The notes under the pieces were generated by a model, which did not search any database, was not told the origin of the DNA, and was given only the letters and a program-made list of their open reading frames with translations. The translations under genes were made by a program, and so were the position numbers. From Adiantum capillus-veneris (lineage: Eukaryota; Streptophyta; Polypodiopsida; Polypodiales; Pteridaceae), in the NCBI GenBank assembly GCA_014529385.2, contig CM043944.1, forward strand, positions 54,031,268 through 54,095,267: a stretch of 64,000 nucleotides of DNA, written 5' to 3'. Positions 10,138 through 21,044 of the stretch are shown here, one piece after another; position 1 is the first letter of the stretch, and the number at the start of each line of letters is the position of its first letter.

Positions 10138-11043
10138 CAATGGCCAGGATCCAAGAAAAAGATAAGAACTTATCCAAACCCTACAAAGGAGATCGAGCGA
10201 GTCAAGCAATTAAGGAGTTTGGTAGAAGATACCCAAAGGGATCTAGAGCCAGCACCTAGGCAGATCCAGAATATAGACATAGTGTTCCCTACGCAACAAC
10301 AACCTCGCCAAGTCCATAGACCTTTAGCCATACCTAGTGTCATCCAAGAAGAAAGTGACTTAAACTCATGGGAAAGTGGGCATACTCACTCTTGTTGATA
10401 AGAATGTTTACAGAGGGACTACCTGATCCTATCAACGAAATGGAGATCCCATCTTCCCCACGTCAAGGGACTAAAGCCCAAAAGATGTCGTTAAATATTG
10501 CCAAATTGATGGATTTCATGGCTTCAGAAGTCAGAACCACCATCATGTCCAAAGTATATGAAGACCCTGAGATATATTTAGCTCTTCGAGCTTTCCTCAA
10601 TGGAGAACTGAAGGTTGGGCTACCATAATTTTCACAAATGGATGGAGCTAGGGAGATGCCAATAGAGGAGGAACACTTAGATCCACAACCCAACCTATAT
10701 GAGAACCTTGTTGTAGAAATACATGTTAACAAGTTGGGACAATACTTTGAGGGTGATGAATCCAATGCGCCCATACCAATCACTACTAAGGGATTAACTG
10801 TGAAGGGAATCCTTGATGGTGGCGTTGGGGTTAGCATTGTGACTAAAAATTGATGGGAAAATATGGGAAGACCTCACCTTGGGACCACAACCATAGTAGT
10901 AAAGATGGCCAATGGGTCTATTGTTAAACCTATTGGGATGCTGGAAGATCTCAAGATCAAGGTCTTTGGACATAAAATACGAATTACCTTCATGGTTATG
11001 GATTTCTCCAAGCACACTATGGCATCTGAGATGATCTTAGGAC
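10138..11043 (+). pseudogene. Ty3/gypsy gag-protease remnant
   Basis: A plus-strand series of interrupted frames encodes the end of a gag-like segment (MEIPSSPRQGTKAQKMSLN, EDPEIYLALRAFLNGELKVG) and then a retropepsin region: KGLTVKGILDGGVGVSIVTK, a stop near 10851, VKMANGSIVKPIGMLEDLKI and, at 11029-11043, MILGR, which is the start of the usual ILGRPWL motif. The active-site segment reads LDGGVGVSIV where DGGAGVNI-like sequence is typical. The remnant ends abruptly at about 11043, so the RT part is missing. It is a dead fragment; the lineage is unknown. Confidence 0.68.
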
Positions 11044-12559
11044 GTTGGAGAGGGGGAATGGGGGAACATGCACGTCACAAACACAAGGGCCTCTCTATAG
11101 CTCGGGGTATCCGCAACACCCCTATCCTCTCGAAAAACACCTTCAAAAAACCACTTTACACTAGCAGACCACTGCCTGCTCAATTTCCACTGCTCACACA
11201 CTCCACAAATCCACCACACAAAGCACACCTACTGCCACGGTCTGTCTCCACCCTCACACACGCACATAGCCACTCAATCTCACTCTCTCACACAAAACAC
11301 CATCGATCCGGGGGGGCACACACATCCAAGCTACCGACACCGAAAGAGAAGGGGGGAAGGGGAAACAACAACAATATGGGGCAGCAGTGGCTTGATTGCA
11401 CTTCAAAATGCATGTACACAGGCTTGCACTGCCATCACCATGGTCCAGCCTTCTCTCCCTCTATTTCTCTCTCCTTCTTTGCCTTTTTTTGGTCCGGCCT
11501 CCACTTTGCCTCTGACTTTACTTGCCCTTGGCTGGCTTTGAAACTGCCCCCTTGCCCCTTTCACTGGGCGGCCCCCCTAGGGCTTTCTCTCTCTTCATTG
11601 GTTGCAGGACTGGCCTCTTTGTCGGCTTTGGGATCCTCTCTCTCTCTCTCTCTGGCTCACTCTACTGCAAGACCCTCCCGTTGTGCAATAGCGACGTCGC
11701 TATTGGGGGGTGGGGGGGGTTCCTCTTCAAAAACAATCGGGCCCCAAAGGGCGCGGGCATGTGCCACTGTAGGCCACCATGTCATCAGTTAACTGCACTA
11801 ACTGCCGACAACACCACCCCCTCTATGGGTGCGTGTGCCACTACGCAGGCCCGTCAACACCAGCCAAAACAGCCACCCCTACGCTTGTGCACAACGCTGG
11901 GAGCGCCACCATCTGCTCACGCCATAGCCCACGGGAGCCTAAGCTCCCCACACTCCACCTTATAATTCCAAAAGGCCAAATGGTCTGGCCTATATACCCC
12001 GTGCCCTTAGACCTTGCTAGTGCACATCCACATGGCAGCCCCCATGGGCCCCTTGAGCCCCCAAGGCCTTTGAAAATTTTTGAAAACATTCTCATAAAAA
12101 CCCAACTTTTCTCCCTTGCTTGTCGTGCTTGCCAACTGGCACCCGGTGATCCAATCACTGAGCCATAAAGCTGTGAAGAGTCCCCACTTTGTCGGTCCCT
12201 GGCCATGCAAACCTCACCATATTTTGGCTCCTTTGAGATCGCTATCCAAGGCCACAAAAATAAAAAAAATCATATGACACCTCGCTTTCATTGCCAACTG
12301 CCTCCAACTTCATCCTGTTGTATTTTGCTGACCAAGTATCCAATTGATGTGCCGTCGATTTGTGCTAGCTCCCCATGATGCACACTATCACCAAGAGCCT
12401 TGGCAAGGTCAAAAAATTTCCAGATGGCGCATCCTCGATGCGGGCAAGTGGGCTCAAACCTGGCCCCCACAAAAATTTCTTTCAACCATAACTTGCTAGC
12501 CAGAGCTCCGATCTGCAATCCGAGAAAACAGGCACGCTCGATAATTCGAGCTCTATGCA
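11044..12559. other. Unassigned GC-rich interval
   Basis: No recognisable domain on either strand. It contains a CT tract near 11634-11652, G and C runs near 11705-11720, and short open frames rich in Ser, Pro and His that look compositional. It separates the gypsy remnant from copia B and could include LTR sequence of either, but no terminal repeats were found. Confidence 0.4.
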
Positions 12560-15394
12560 TGTATCCACTAACATTTGCCTGGTCCATATGTCCCAAGTTG
12601 CCCTGTATGTCGGGGATCTGCTAAACCTTCTAACTTTAAACTTTAGTATCCTGCACACCGGGGCTTCGTTTGATGATGCAGATTCAAGGGCTATTTCATA
12701 TGTAAAATTGTGGCATGCACGTTTTGGGCATCTGAATTTTGCTAGTTTGCTACGTTTGCAAAAAATCTGATATGGTTGCTTCTTTGCCGCCTGTTGAAGC
12801 ACATGTCAAACATGTTTGTGAAGGTTGTATTTTGAGTAAAATGCAGCGTTCTAAGTTTCCAAAGGATGGTTCAATTTAGGGCCTCATGAAAGTTGTAGCT
12901 TGTGCATAGTGATGTTTGTGGGCCCATGCAAACTCCATCCTTGGGCAATTACCTGTACTTCCTGACTTTCATTGGTGATTACTCCAGGCATGCATGGGTA
13001 TTTCTGCTTAAAGCAAAGTCTGAAGTTTTTATGTGCTTCAAACAATTTCTGGCTATGGCTGAAAATGTCTCGAAACGTACTATGGGCACCCTCCGTTCCG
13101 ATCGAGGGGGGGAGTATATGTCTCATGAATTTAATGCATTTCTGGCTAGTTGTGGAATAGAACACCAATGTACAATGCCTTATACACCTCAGCAAAATGG
13201 TGTTACTGAGAGGAAAAATAGGTCACTTACAGAAATGGCACGATGTATGGTCAAAAGTCAAGCTTTGCCGCATTCTTTTTGGCTTGAGGCCATCATGTGT
13301 GCCACTTATGTACTTAATAGGTGTCCAACAAAAGCTTTGCAGTCTATTACCCCATATGAAGCATGGAATGATAGAAAGTCTTCTATTGAGCACATGCGTG
13401 TTTTTGGTTTTGGCATATACTTTGGTGCCACAAACACAACGCAAAAAATTGGATGATAAGGTTGTCAAATGTATTTTTGTTGGTTATAGTGTTGAAAGCA
13501 AAGGTTATAGGTTGTATCATCCACAAACAAGTGTATTTTGGTTTCACGGGATGTAGTGTTTGTGGAAGATTCTGTTCAGTCCTTGCTGTCATGTACTAGA
13601 GACAATAATGTAAGCTCACAGGACATTTACGACACTTTGTTGCCTCTTTTCAGTGGTGGAAGCTCGATGTAAATTCCAATGAGGCAAAAGTACCGCCTGT
13701 GGGGGTTTCCGAAAATGTTATACATCAGCCTATTATTGATGCAGATGTACATGATGTACTTGATGAGGAAAGGGTTGAAAATGAGCAGGCTAGAGGTATG
13801 CCAAAATGGCTGGTGCATACATTGCATGACAGTAAATTGGATGCACTTTTGTCTAGTCATACTCGTTCAGGCTCTGGCCATGCATCTTATGCATCAGATT
13901 GTTATGCTTTGGCCGTGTCTAGCTTACATGATGTTGACGAACCTCTGTCTTTTGATGAAGCACAGAATTCAAAAAATTGGATGGCTACCATGCAATCAGA
14001 ATATGATGCACTTATAGAAAATGACACATGGACTTTATGTGATTTGCCTCCAAGCAAAAAGGCCATTGGTACGAAGTGGGTTTACAAGTTGACACGCAAG
14101 CCGGATGGTGAGATCTATCGCCATAAGGCTCGACTTGTTGCAAAGGGTTATGCACAACAAAAAGGCATAGATTATGGAGAAACTTTTGCTCCCACTTGTC
14201 CTATGACTAATGTTCGTTTTCTATGTGCATTGGCAACTCATTTTGGTTGGGATGTACATCAATCAGACATTGTTACTGCTTTCTTGAATGGTGACATATT
14301 TGAAGAAGTTTATGTAATGCAGCCTTGCGGTTTTGTCAAGAAAGGACAAGAGGACAAAGTGTCCAGATGTAAGAAGGCTTTGTATGGGCTGAAGCAATCT
14401 CCTCATGCTTGGTATGAGAAAGCTGACACTCATTTGGTCAAACGAGGCTTTCGTAACAGTTCAACAGAAAGCACATTGTATGTAAAGCGTGAGGGTGATG
14501 TACTTCTCATTGTGGTTCTTTATGTAGATGATTGTTGATCACTGGACCAAATGAGAGACATATTGCTGAATTTAAGGCTGATTTGAATGCTACTTTCAAG
14601 ATGAAAGATTTGGGGCTGTTGCATCATTATTTGGGCATACAGTTTAAGCAGTGTGATGGTGGTATTGCCTTGTGTCAGAAAAGTTACATAGAGACATTGC
14701 TATGTGAGTTTGGACTTGAGGATTTCAAACCTATTGCCACTCCCATGAAAACAGGTTGGAAGTTGAGTCTACATGATGACGGTGATCCTGCTGATGTCAC
14801 TCTTTACCAAACTGTTGTTGGTTGCTTCATTTATGTATGCAACACGAGGCCAGATATTCAGTTTGCAGTCTCATAGGTCAGCAGATTTATGCATAGCCCA
14901 GGGTCTAAGCATTGGCAGGCTGTCAAGAGGATTTTTCGCTACCTTAGTGGCACTTTACATCTCGGCTTGTTTTATCGCAAGGAGGGATCATTGCTACCAG
15001 ACTTACATGCTTTTTTGGACTCAGATTGGGCTGGTTGTTTTGACACCAAGTGTCCACAAGTGGTTTTTGTTTCATGCTTGGTAGTTCATGTATATCATGG
15101 TTGAGCAAGAAGCAACCTACTGTGGCCACTTCGAGTTGTGAGGCTGAGTATAGGGAAGTCTTCACAGCTACGGTTGAGTGTGTATGGCTCATACGCCTTA
15201 TGGCTTATTTGGGTGTTGGACAGGACACTGCCAACACTATCTACACTGATAGTCAGAGCGCATTGGCAGTTGCGAGGAACCTAGTTTTTCATGCTCGCAT
15301 AAAGCACATTGAGGTGCATTACCACTATGTCAGGGAGAGGCTCCCAGTAGGAGAGACCAACTTGGGGGGATTTGTTACCATATACATGTGGTAG
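12560..15394 (+). pseudogene. Ty1/copia element B, pol remnant (different lineage from A and D)
   Basis: The plus strand reads KLWHARFGHLNFASLLRLQK and VCEGCILSKMQ (integrase zinc finger, 12700-12860), the integrase core with SDVCGPM, RSDRGGEY and NGVTERKNR (12900-13450), RT from about 13970 (TKWVYKLTRKPDGEIYRHK, QSDIVTAFLNGD, LYVDD) and RNase H with LDSDWAGC, TDSQSALAVARN and KHIEVHYHYVRE up to about 15390. The frame breaks near 13435, at the YVDD motif near 14530 (frameshift), at TAG 14874-14876 (after FAVS) and near 15045. Gag and protease were not found, so the 5' end is truncated. The sequence is clearly not of the A or D families; an Ale/Ivana-type lineage is possible. Confidence 0.88.
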
Positions 15395-15590
15395 TGATGT
15401 GTGTGAACACACTAGGACCTCCGGTGCATTTTTTCCCTCTTTAGAAGGTCTTTTCCCCCGTGCATTGTATATATGCCCATCACTCTAGGGCTATCTATCT
15501 TTCCATTGCACACTAAGTAACATACTCTTAGTTGTGTGCCTTGAGCTTCCTTCGTCTTCTCCAAGCTGTGTGAGTTTCTCTGCAACCCTA
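15395..15590 (+). repeat. Possible copia B 3' LTR
   Basis: After the RNase H end the sequence TGATGTGTGTGAACACACTAGG begins a stretch with a TATA-like TGTATATATG (near 15467) and ends where the antisense gypsy G2 protease frame starts. Position suits a 3' LTR. No matching 5' copy was found, so borders are uncertain. Confidence 0.4.
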
Positions 15591-15870
15591 ATTCCAATAG
15601 ATTCTTCCAACCTAAGAACTACAAATCTGGCTACAAACTGCAGTCCCTCAACTAAGATCTGCAAATTCCCCAAAACCCCCAAAGGCTGAACCTGTCTTTG
15701 GTCTATCATCTTCACCTGAAAAGGTGATGGATCCCATTTCAAGAGATTCAAACATGTGCAGGTTGACTCTGGGATAATAATAACTCCTATCCAAGAATAC
15801 TCCTTGAACAAACACCTTTCCAATAGATAGCCCCACTATTGATACCTTGTAATCAACATCCATTGGTAGG
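15590..15870 (-). pseudogene. Gypsy G2 protease remnant
   Basis: On the minus strand, frame-shifted pieces give DQRQVQPLGVLGNLQILVEG followed by QFVARFVVLRLEE. This matches the flap and distal part of gypsy proteases (the pattern D-x-R-x-x-x-PLG-x-L, then F-x-VL). The remnant stops at the border with the copia B end, so the ILGRPWL motif is missing. Confidence 0.6.
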
Positions 15871-16838
15871 ACTTCACATGGTTCTCCACAAAAAAATTAT
15901 TTAGTTTCTCTGTCGATTGCCTGATTTGTACGTTCTGCTTCACTAGTCAATCTTTTCAACAATTGTTTAAAAAATGCAAGTACCAACCTCACATTTGCTT
16001 TACAATAATTTCTATTGGTGCTAACAACAAAGCTTCATAAAATTCATCAACACGGTCCTGCTCTTTCAATACAGTCTTGCTTTTCTCTAATGCACTTTTC
16101 CCTTGGTCAGCCAAGGATCTTGCAGCAAACTCCCATCTTCATGTGGCATATTCCCTCCTCGAATGCTTTTGTTCTCACTACTTTTTGCTCCTTCCAATTC
16201 ATAGTGCCCTGATCTTCTTTTTCTTTCACAATTGCCTTTCTTGGCTTTGTTTTTTATCTTGTTACAACCATGACTTCAGTGCATCTACTACTTTCAGGAA
16301 TATCCTCAATATGGATACATGCTACAGAGTTACAATTGTAATGCTTGCCCATTCCCCGAGTAGACTAACACTTCCTGTACTTTCTGATAAGATTTATGTT
16401 CCTCTTGATGAAACTTTACCTTGTCTTTAATCCATTCTTCTTCAATCCATTCCTCCAACATCACTAAATTAGCTTGACCTAGAGCTCTTTATTGCTACTA
16501 GGGTGGAGGTTGTTGATTCTGTTCTTGAGGCCTGTTATTATTGTTATTGTTGTACCTGATGATAGGAATGCCTCGATCATTTCTGTGTCTACACCACAAT
16601 TCACAATCAAGACCTTGTCTATGTCCCACTGCTCCACATTAATTATTTTGCAACTGTTGCATATTATTCTGACCTTTGTTGTGGTATCCCCAATTATTTG
16701 GGTTTTGGAACCTTCTTTGAGGTGCAGGTCCCTGATATCTCATGTTAGCACCTTGATGAGCTACCACATTTGCAGCTACCTCCCTTATTTTATGAGTAAT
16801 ATACTCAAGGTCTTCTTCCCTTGAAATCTGGATCATAA
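15871..16838 (-). pseudogene. G2 gag-protease linker, degenerate
   Basis: No conserved domain is visible, but it lies between G2 protease and zinc knuckle in the right order and strand. A Gln/Asn-rich piece (GPAPQRRFQNPNNWGYHNKG) is read near 16660-16740, which is typical of disordered gag linkers. Confidence 0.5.
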
Positions 16839-18213
16839 TAACAATTTTCATACCCATGACCAAATCTTTGACAAACCTGATGATATGGTTTTTGTGACAT
16901 TCCAACCTAGCTCATTCCAATTGTCTGCAGTTTTTTGTAAATAATTTTATTGACTGCATTTGCAGTTACTACTTCCTTTCCCTGCTTCTTTTCCTTCTTC
17001 TGCTTACCCTTATCCTTCAATTGTCTGGAGTTTTTCGTAAATAATTTTATTGACTGCATCTGCAGTTACTACTTCCTTTCCTTGCTTCTTTTCCTTCTTC
17101 TGCTTACCCTTATCCTTCTTTTGCTTCTTCGTTTCCTGCTTCTTTTCTGACCAATCTTCATCATTGGTATCAGTTTCCTCTTCAGTATTTTGATATGAAT
17201 CTTCATCTTCTGATTTTGAATCCTCCGATTCTGAATGTGAATCCTCACTCTGCTTTTTCTTCTTTTCCTTTAGTTCTGCCTTACCTCCATATCTTCTTTC
17301 AGCTCTTGTAGCTGCTTCAACCAAATCAGTAAAATCCTGTGCATTTGCTAATGGGGGTATCCCTACTACTGCACTTCTGAACTCCTTTTTAAGTCCCTTA
17401 CAAAAGTAGTCTCCCAATTGCTCCATAAAAGGTTATTATGCTGTCTCCAATCTATTATTTAAAAGTCTAAATTTTTGTGCATAATCTTTAACCAACAAGT
17501 CTTTCTACTTTAATTTCCTCAACTTCTTCAAAATGTCTTTAGGTGTTTTATCCTCCCTGAACCTTAATAAAAATATTTGCTTGAAATCATTATAATCAAC
17601 AAAAGTTTCCATGTTATACTGCAAGAACCAATCCATGGCCTTACCGTGCAGTGTTGCTACAAAATGCTCTTTCTTCACTACATTTGGATGTAATGCCTCA
17701 TATCCACTTGCAGACCATCTTGTTTGAAATTGACCAACGTGGCTGTAAGCATCTTATGACTTTTTCCCTCTGAACTTTGCCGCACCCACTTTGGGATTTG
17801 GTGCAACATTGGAGGTATCAGAAGTGCTTTGAGTGCTCTTACTGAGAGTGGATTGAAAGGTAAGTACCTGTCCCTGATGGTACAAACTGCAGTTATCTTC
17901 TTGCCCTTAAGTATGTTTGAGCTAGTAGTACATTAACCAATTGTCCCAAAAGTGGGTATGCTATGGGGGGAGTTGTTTGTTGGACTCCTTGGTTTGTAGG
18001 TGGGGTCTCCTGCAGCCTATGTTCAGGTTCTTTCAGTTCAACCCCCATCCCAATAGTTCGTACTCCTACAACAACCCCCCTTATAGTTTTTTCTTGGTCA
18101 TCACTACCATACTCTTCTTCTCGTCTTGCCCTTGTAGAGAATTCTCTCCTCAGTCTAGACCATGTGCCATATGAGTGTTGTGGTACATTGGACCCTTGCC
18201 CTGACCCACTCAT
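16839..18213 (-). pseudogene. Gypsy G2 gag with zinc knuckle
   Basis: The likely start is the ATG at 18213 (MSGSGQGSNVPQHS...). Interrupted frames further on read HVATL-like and GKAMDWFLQY-like capsid pieces (17630-17760), then MEQLGDYFCKGLKKEFRSAV and DFTDLVEAATRAERRYGGKA near 17270-17426, followed by a strongly charged Lys/Glu/Ser region, and a CQRFGHGYENCYYDPDF knuckle near 16840-16890. This is the Gag layout of a plant gypsy element. Stops and frameshifts are numerous. A 100-bp tandem duplication lies inside it (16921-17118). Confidence 0.72.
16921..17118. repeat. 100-bp direct tandem duplication in G2 gag
   Basis: TTGTCTGCAGTTTTTTGTAA at 16921 recurs as TTGTCTGGAGTTTTTCGTAA at 17021, and the following bases repeat with few changes to about 17118. 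The period of 100 is not a multiple of three, so the duplication itself destroys the frame. Confidence 0.9.
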
Positions 18214-18545
18214 GCATTGCTTCTTCTCTTTTCTCTTAAATACTGTACCAACACTTTGCTTTCATACAGACTATAACATGAAGACAAATTGCAGGCACCA
18301 AAAGGTAAAAATGATGTAACTACCTTGTCAGCAATTGCAATTTCGATTTTCCCTGGAAGATTCGGGAAGAACTCCTCCAAGTACTTTGCTACATATTCCT
18401 CAGACTCTTCTCGCGAGGTTACCCAATTTGAGAATTTGTGCAGGTGGTTTATGTCAACCAACATGTCAGTACCCTGCTACATTCCTGAGAGCCATATGGT
18501 TCAGGCTGAATTCGAACCAATCCCAGGATCGCCAAAGCGTTAGGA
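18214..18545 (-). other. G2 leader with candidate primer-binding site
   Basis: Upstream of G2 gag the minus strand carries a short frame (LVDINHLHKFSNWVTSREES...) without known domain. At about 18511-18534 it reads TTTGGCGATCCTGGGATTGG, which resembles the TGGCG-type priming sites of Tat/Athila-like elements placed just inside the 5' LTR. No paired LTR was found. Confidence 0.35.
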
Positions 18546-19129
18546 ACTCACAACCCTAACATGTATTAAGTACAAGAAACATGAAATGCAGGAGAAAGAG
18601 AAGACAATATATTGCACATTAAGTCACAAAACTGCAAAGCATGTGAATAATAAACACCATGATTGAGAGAAAGAAGGTACTGCTTCACTATGTATTCATC
18701 ATCATCATCAAATTACAAGCCCAAAACAACAGTACGACTACAGGAAGACTATAAACTGCTCATTGATTACATCCAAAAACTACTACACGCCATAAGACAA
18801 TTCATGTATCTCAAACTACCTAAACATTAAGCACTTGTGTAAACATGCCCCTAAGGTTTAAAACTAAGACCTTAGTTATAGTCCAAAAAGATAAGTACCT
18901 TGACACATCAGGCACTAACAATCATATGGGTCTACCGATCACTAAACAAGGAAATTCTTGTGGGTCTACCAATCACCATACGAGGTCATGGCTTGGTATG
19001 GTGCTTGTAGTAGATAAGGTGATTAAACATTTTAAAGTTTATTCAATTCACTACTCAACCTCTAAAGTTAATCAAGTTGGCTGTTCATAATCTATCTTGA
19101 TTATATAATGTACTCTGCAATATTGGGAG
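18546..19129. other. Unassigned AT-rich interval
   Basis: No coding domain was recognised. If 18511-18534 is a primer site, the adjacent part would be the G2 5' LTR in minus orientation. A short imperfect repeat (GGGTCTACCGATCACTA / GGGTCTACCAATCACCA, about 18928 and 18962) is visible. Confidence 0.4.
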
Positions 19130-19425
19130 TAATTGCGACCCATGTTTATCAATCATTTTGGGAGGACAGTTTGTAAATGGTTGGGGACAAACAACTCAGT
19201 CACATTACTGCCACTCATCCAGAGTCAAATGGGCATCTTACAAGTTTTAATCTAGTGCTAGAGGATATGCTAAGAGCGTACATTAGCGAGAAGCAATCTA
19301 ATTGGAAAGACGACCTCTCTAATTTAGAATTGCTTATCACGATACAAAAGCATGGTGCGACTAGAGCTAGTTCCTGCATGTTAACGTCGAGGTCTCAACC
19401 TCGACCTACTGATGAGGAGTGACAA
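19130..19425 (+). pseudogene. Gypsy integrase core fragment
   Basis: The plus strand gives SFWEDSL, a stop, then MVGDKQLSHITATHPESNGH and NLVLEDMLRAYISEKQSNW. This follows the gypsy integrase pattern F-W-x-x-L ... T-A-x-HPQ-(T/S)-(D/N)-G ... LEDMLRAY ... W. The Glu of the D,D,E triad would follow the NG segment, and here the sequence is degenerate. Only about 90 residues remain. Confidence 0.7.
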
Positions 19426-19814
19426 CAAGTCAATGGCATAATTTGTGTTGATGAGATTTGTCCGCCAGTCACTTTTATGGAAAGTTGAGAAGAGATATTT
19501 TTACACGTTTCAATGCCTTCAGAAAGTCTGAAACCTGGCTAGATACCTCTTAGTTGTGGTAACTCATTTAAAATACTCAAGTGAGTTATAAATAGAGTCT
19601 ACACACTATTTTGGATCTAAGCCGGTCACACAAACGATTGCAAAGGGACAATAATGTGGAAAATTAAGATGTTCTTCTTGATTTCATTGAACATCCTACT
19701 AAATCGTGTATCGGTCAAATGGACAGTTGGATCCGTGAGGATGCCAATGTGGAAAATATTATTGTTCTTATGAAGGTATCACCACTTTTGTTTTCAAGGA
19801 TGAAAATGCTTCTC

Positions 19815-20050
19815 CAAGGGGGGAGTACCGTCGGGGCTAAGGTACGACTGGGCAGGCCAAAGGCCATGACACACATGTAGTAAAGGGGGTCCATAAATAG
19901 CAAGGGCCAAGGGGCTTCACAATGAGCATGTGCTAGTCCCCAGTCTCTTATATTTTCTCTTCTTATTCTCTCATATACAACACATAACCTACTTGAGAGG
20001 TAATTATGACAACCTATCAACCACACTTGGGTAACACTCCTATAAGGAGA
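19815..20050 (+). repeat. Candidate gypsy polypurine tract and 3' LTR
   Basis: AAGGGGGGAG at 19816-19825 is a strong polypurine tract, downstream of the integrase fragment on the same strand. The following sequence holds a TATA-like CCATAAATAGC near 19890 and pyrimidine-rich transcription-start-like DNA near 19940-19980. The right border is not defined. Confidence 0.45.
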
Positions 20051-20821
20051 GTTTTTTTAGCATCTTAGGAAGAATCCCAAGAGGCCTCAAAAGATCCAGC
20101 GAGTCCAGCGGATAAGTCTTCAACTAAAAAATGAAAACTCTTATTTTTAGTATCATAGGAACAATTCCAAGAGGTTAAGAAATGTTACTCTAATTTTCTT
20201 GGATTTAGAATCCAAAGAGATCTTAAAGGTCTATTGGACGCGTTCTATTAAAGACCTTCAATTGCAAATGAGAACTATGATAATTGATCCACCTTCAACG
20301 ATCCATTTAGTCCATGGGATAAGTCTCTAGCTTAAAGCTTTGAGATACCCATTCTTCCACACATGGGTACTAGAAGAGATTTCCAATGTTATAGATGTAA
20401 TCCCAAGATGCTGCAAAGATCTATTTGATATGGCATAAAATAAGCAAGATTATTAAACGTATCACAGGGCTGCGAAGGCGCGCAGTGTTGCGGATGTAGA
20501 GGAGGATTTGTCAATCAGAGAGCCATGGTTTTTGTAGTAGAAATCGCTTGCAAAGCTTAACTTGCCATGGAAAGTCTCATTTCTCGAGGAAGAGATTTCC
20601 AAAAGGAGGCTACCACTACCCAAAAACTTATGGCCCCCCCATGGCACGCCCCAAAAAAATTGCTTACATTTTGGAAAACGAGTTGGTGCAAAATTGTTAT
20701 ACGACCAAGCTCTTACACTAAAGGTTGGAGCCTTTCAAAGCTATGGATGTAGTGGCGCTTTTAATAATGGGAGCTGGGTCAAATTGTGGCTTAGTTGGAC
20801 GATGATGCGGAATGTCGTCTC
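20051..20821. other. Diverged internal repeats upstream of the ADF gene
   Basis: Phrases recur with changes: AGCATCTTAGGAAGAATCCC (about 20058) and AGTATCATAGGAACAATTCC (about 20149), and GGATAAGTCT near 20110 and 20317. This suggests an old tandem duplication of roughly 90 bp. No gene was recognised. The last 350 bases may belong to the ADF promoter. Confidence 0.45.
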
Positions 20822-21044
20822 CACGTCACGGCATTGCAAGGGGAGCCATTATTAAAGGCACTACTAGGGCTCCTTTGCGAGATATAGCAGAAGCATTTTA
20901 CCATTTGTTCAGTCCCTGGCGAGTTCTGAGAGAGAAAGAAAGTCTTCTTCCATATCTCTACCACTACCCCAGACGCCATCTTCCTCACGCTGACAGCATC
21001 CCTTCCTCCTGAAGCTTCCCTCCTGTGCCTCGCCCTCTGTTACC
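20822..21044 (+). promoter_or_regulatory. Probable ADF core promoter and 5' UTR
   Basis: A TATTAAA box lies at 20850-20856, and an ACGT-core element (CCACGTCAC, 20821-20829) lies just upstream; such cores are bound by bZIP factors. Below the box is pyrimidine-rich DNA (CTTCTTCC, CCTCACGC, CTTCCTCC) typical of plant 5' UTRs, leading to the ATG at 21045. The transcription start cannot be read from sequence. Confidence 0.45.

Noticed and set aside
11522-12257. Frames of 129-147 codons in the GC-rich interval
   Set aside because: No domain; overlapping frames on both strands indicate base composition.
12884-13195. 103-codon antisense frame over copia B integrase
   Set aside because: Shadow of the integrase coding strand.
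18511-18545. Possible tRNA gene suggested by TTCGAAC next to a CCA
   Set aside because: The stems do not pair and there is no D-arm or anticodon arm; a primer-binding site is more likely.
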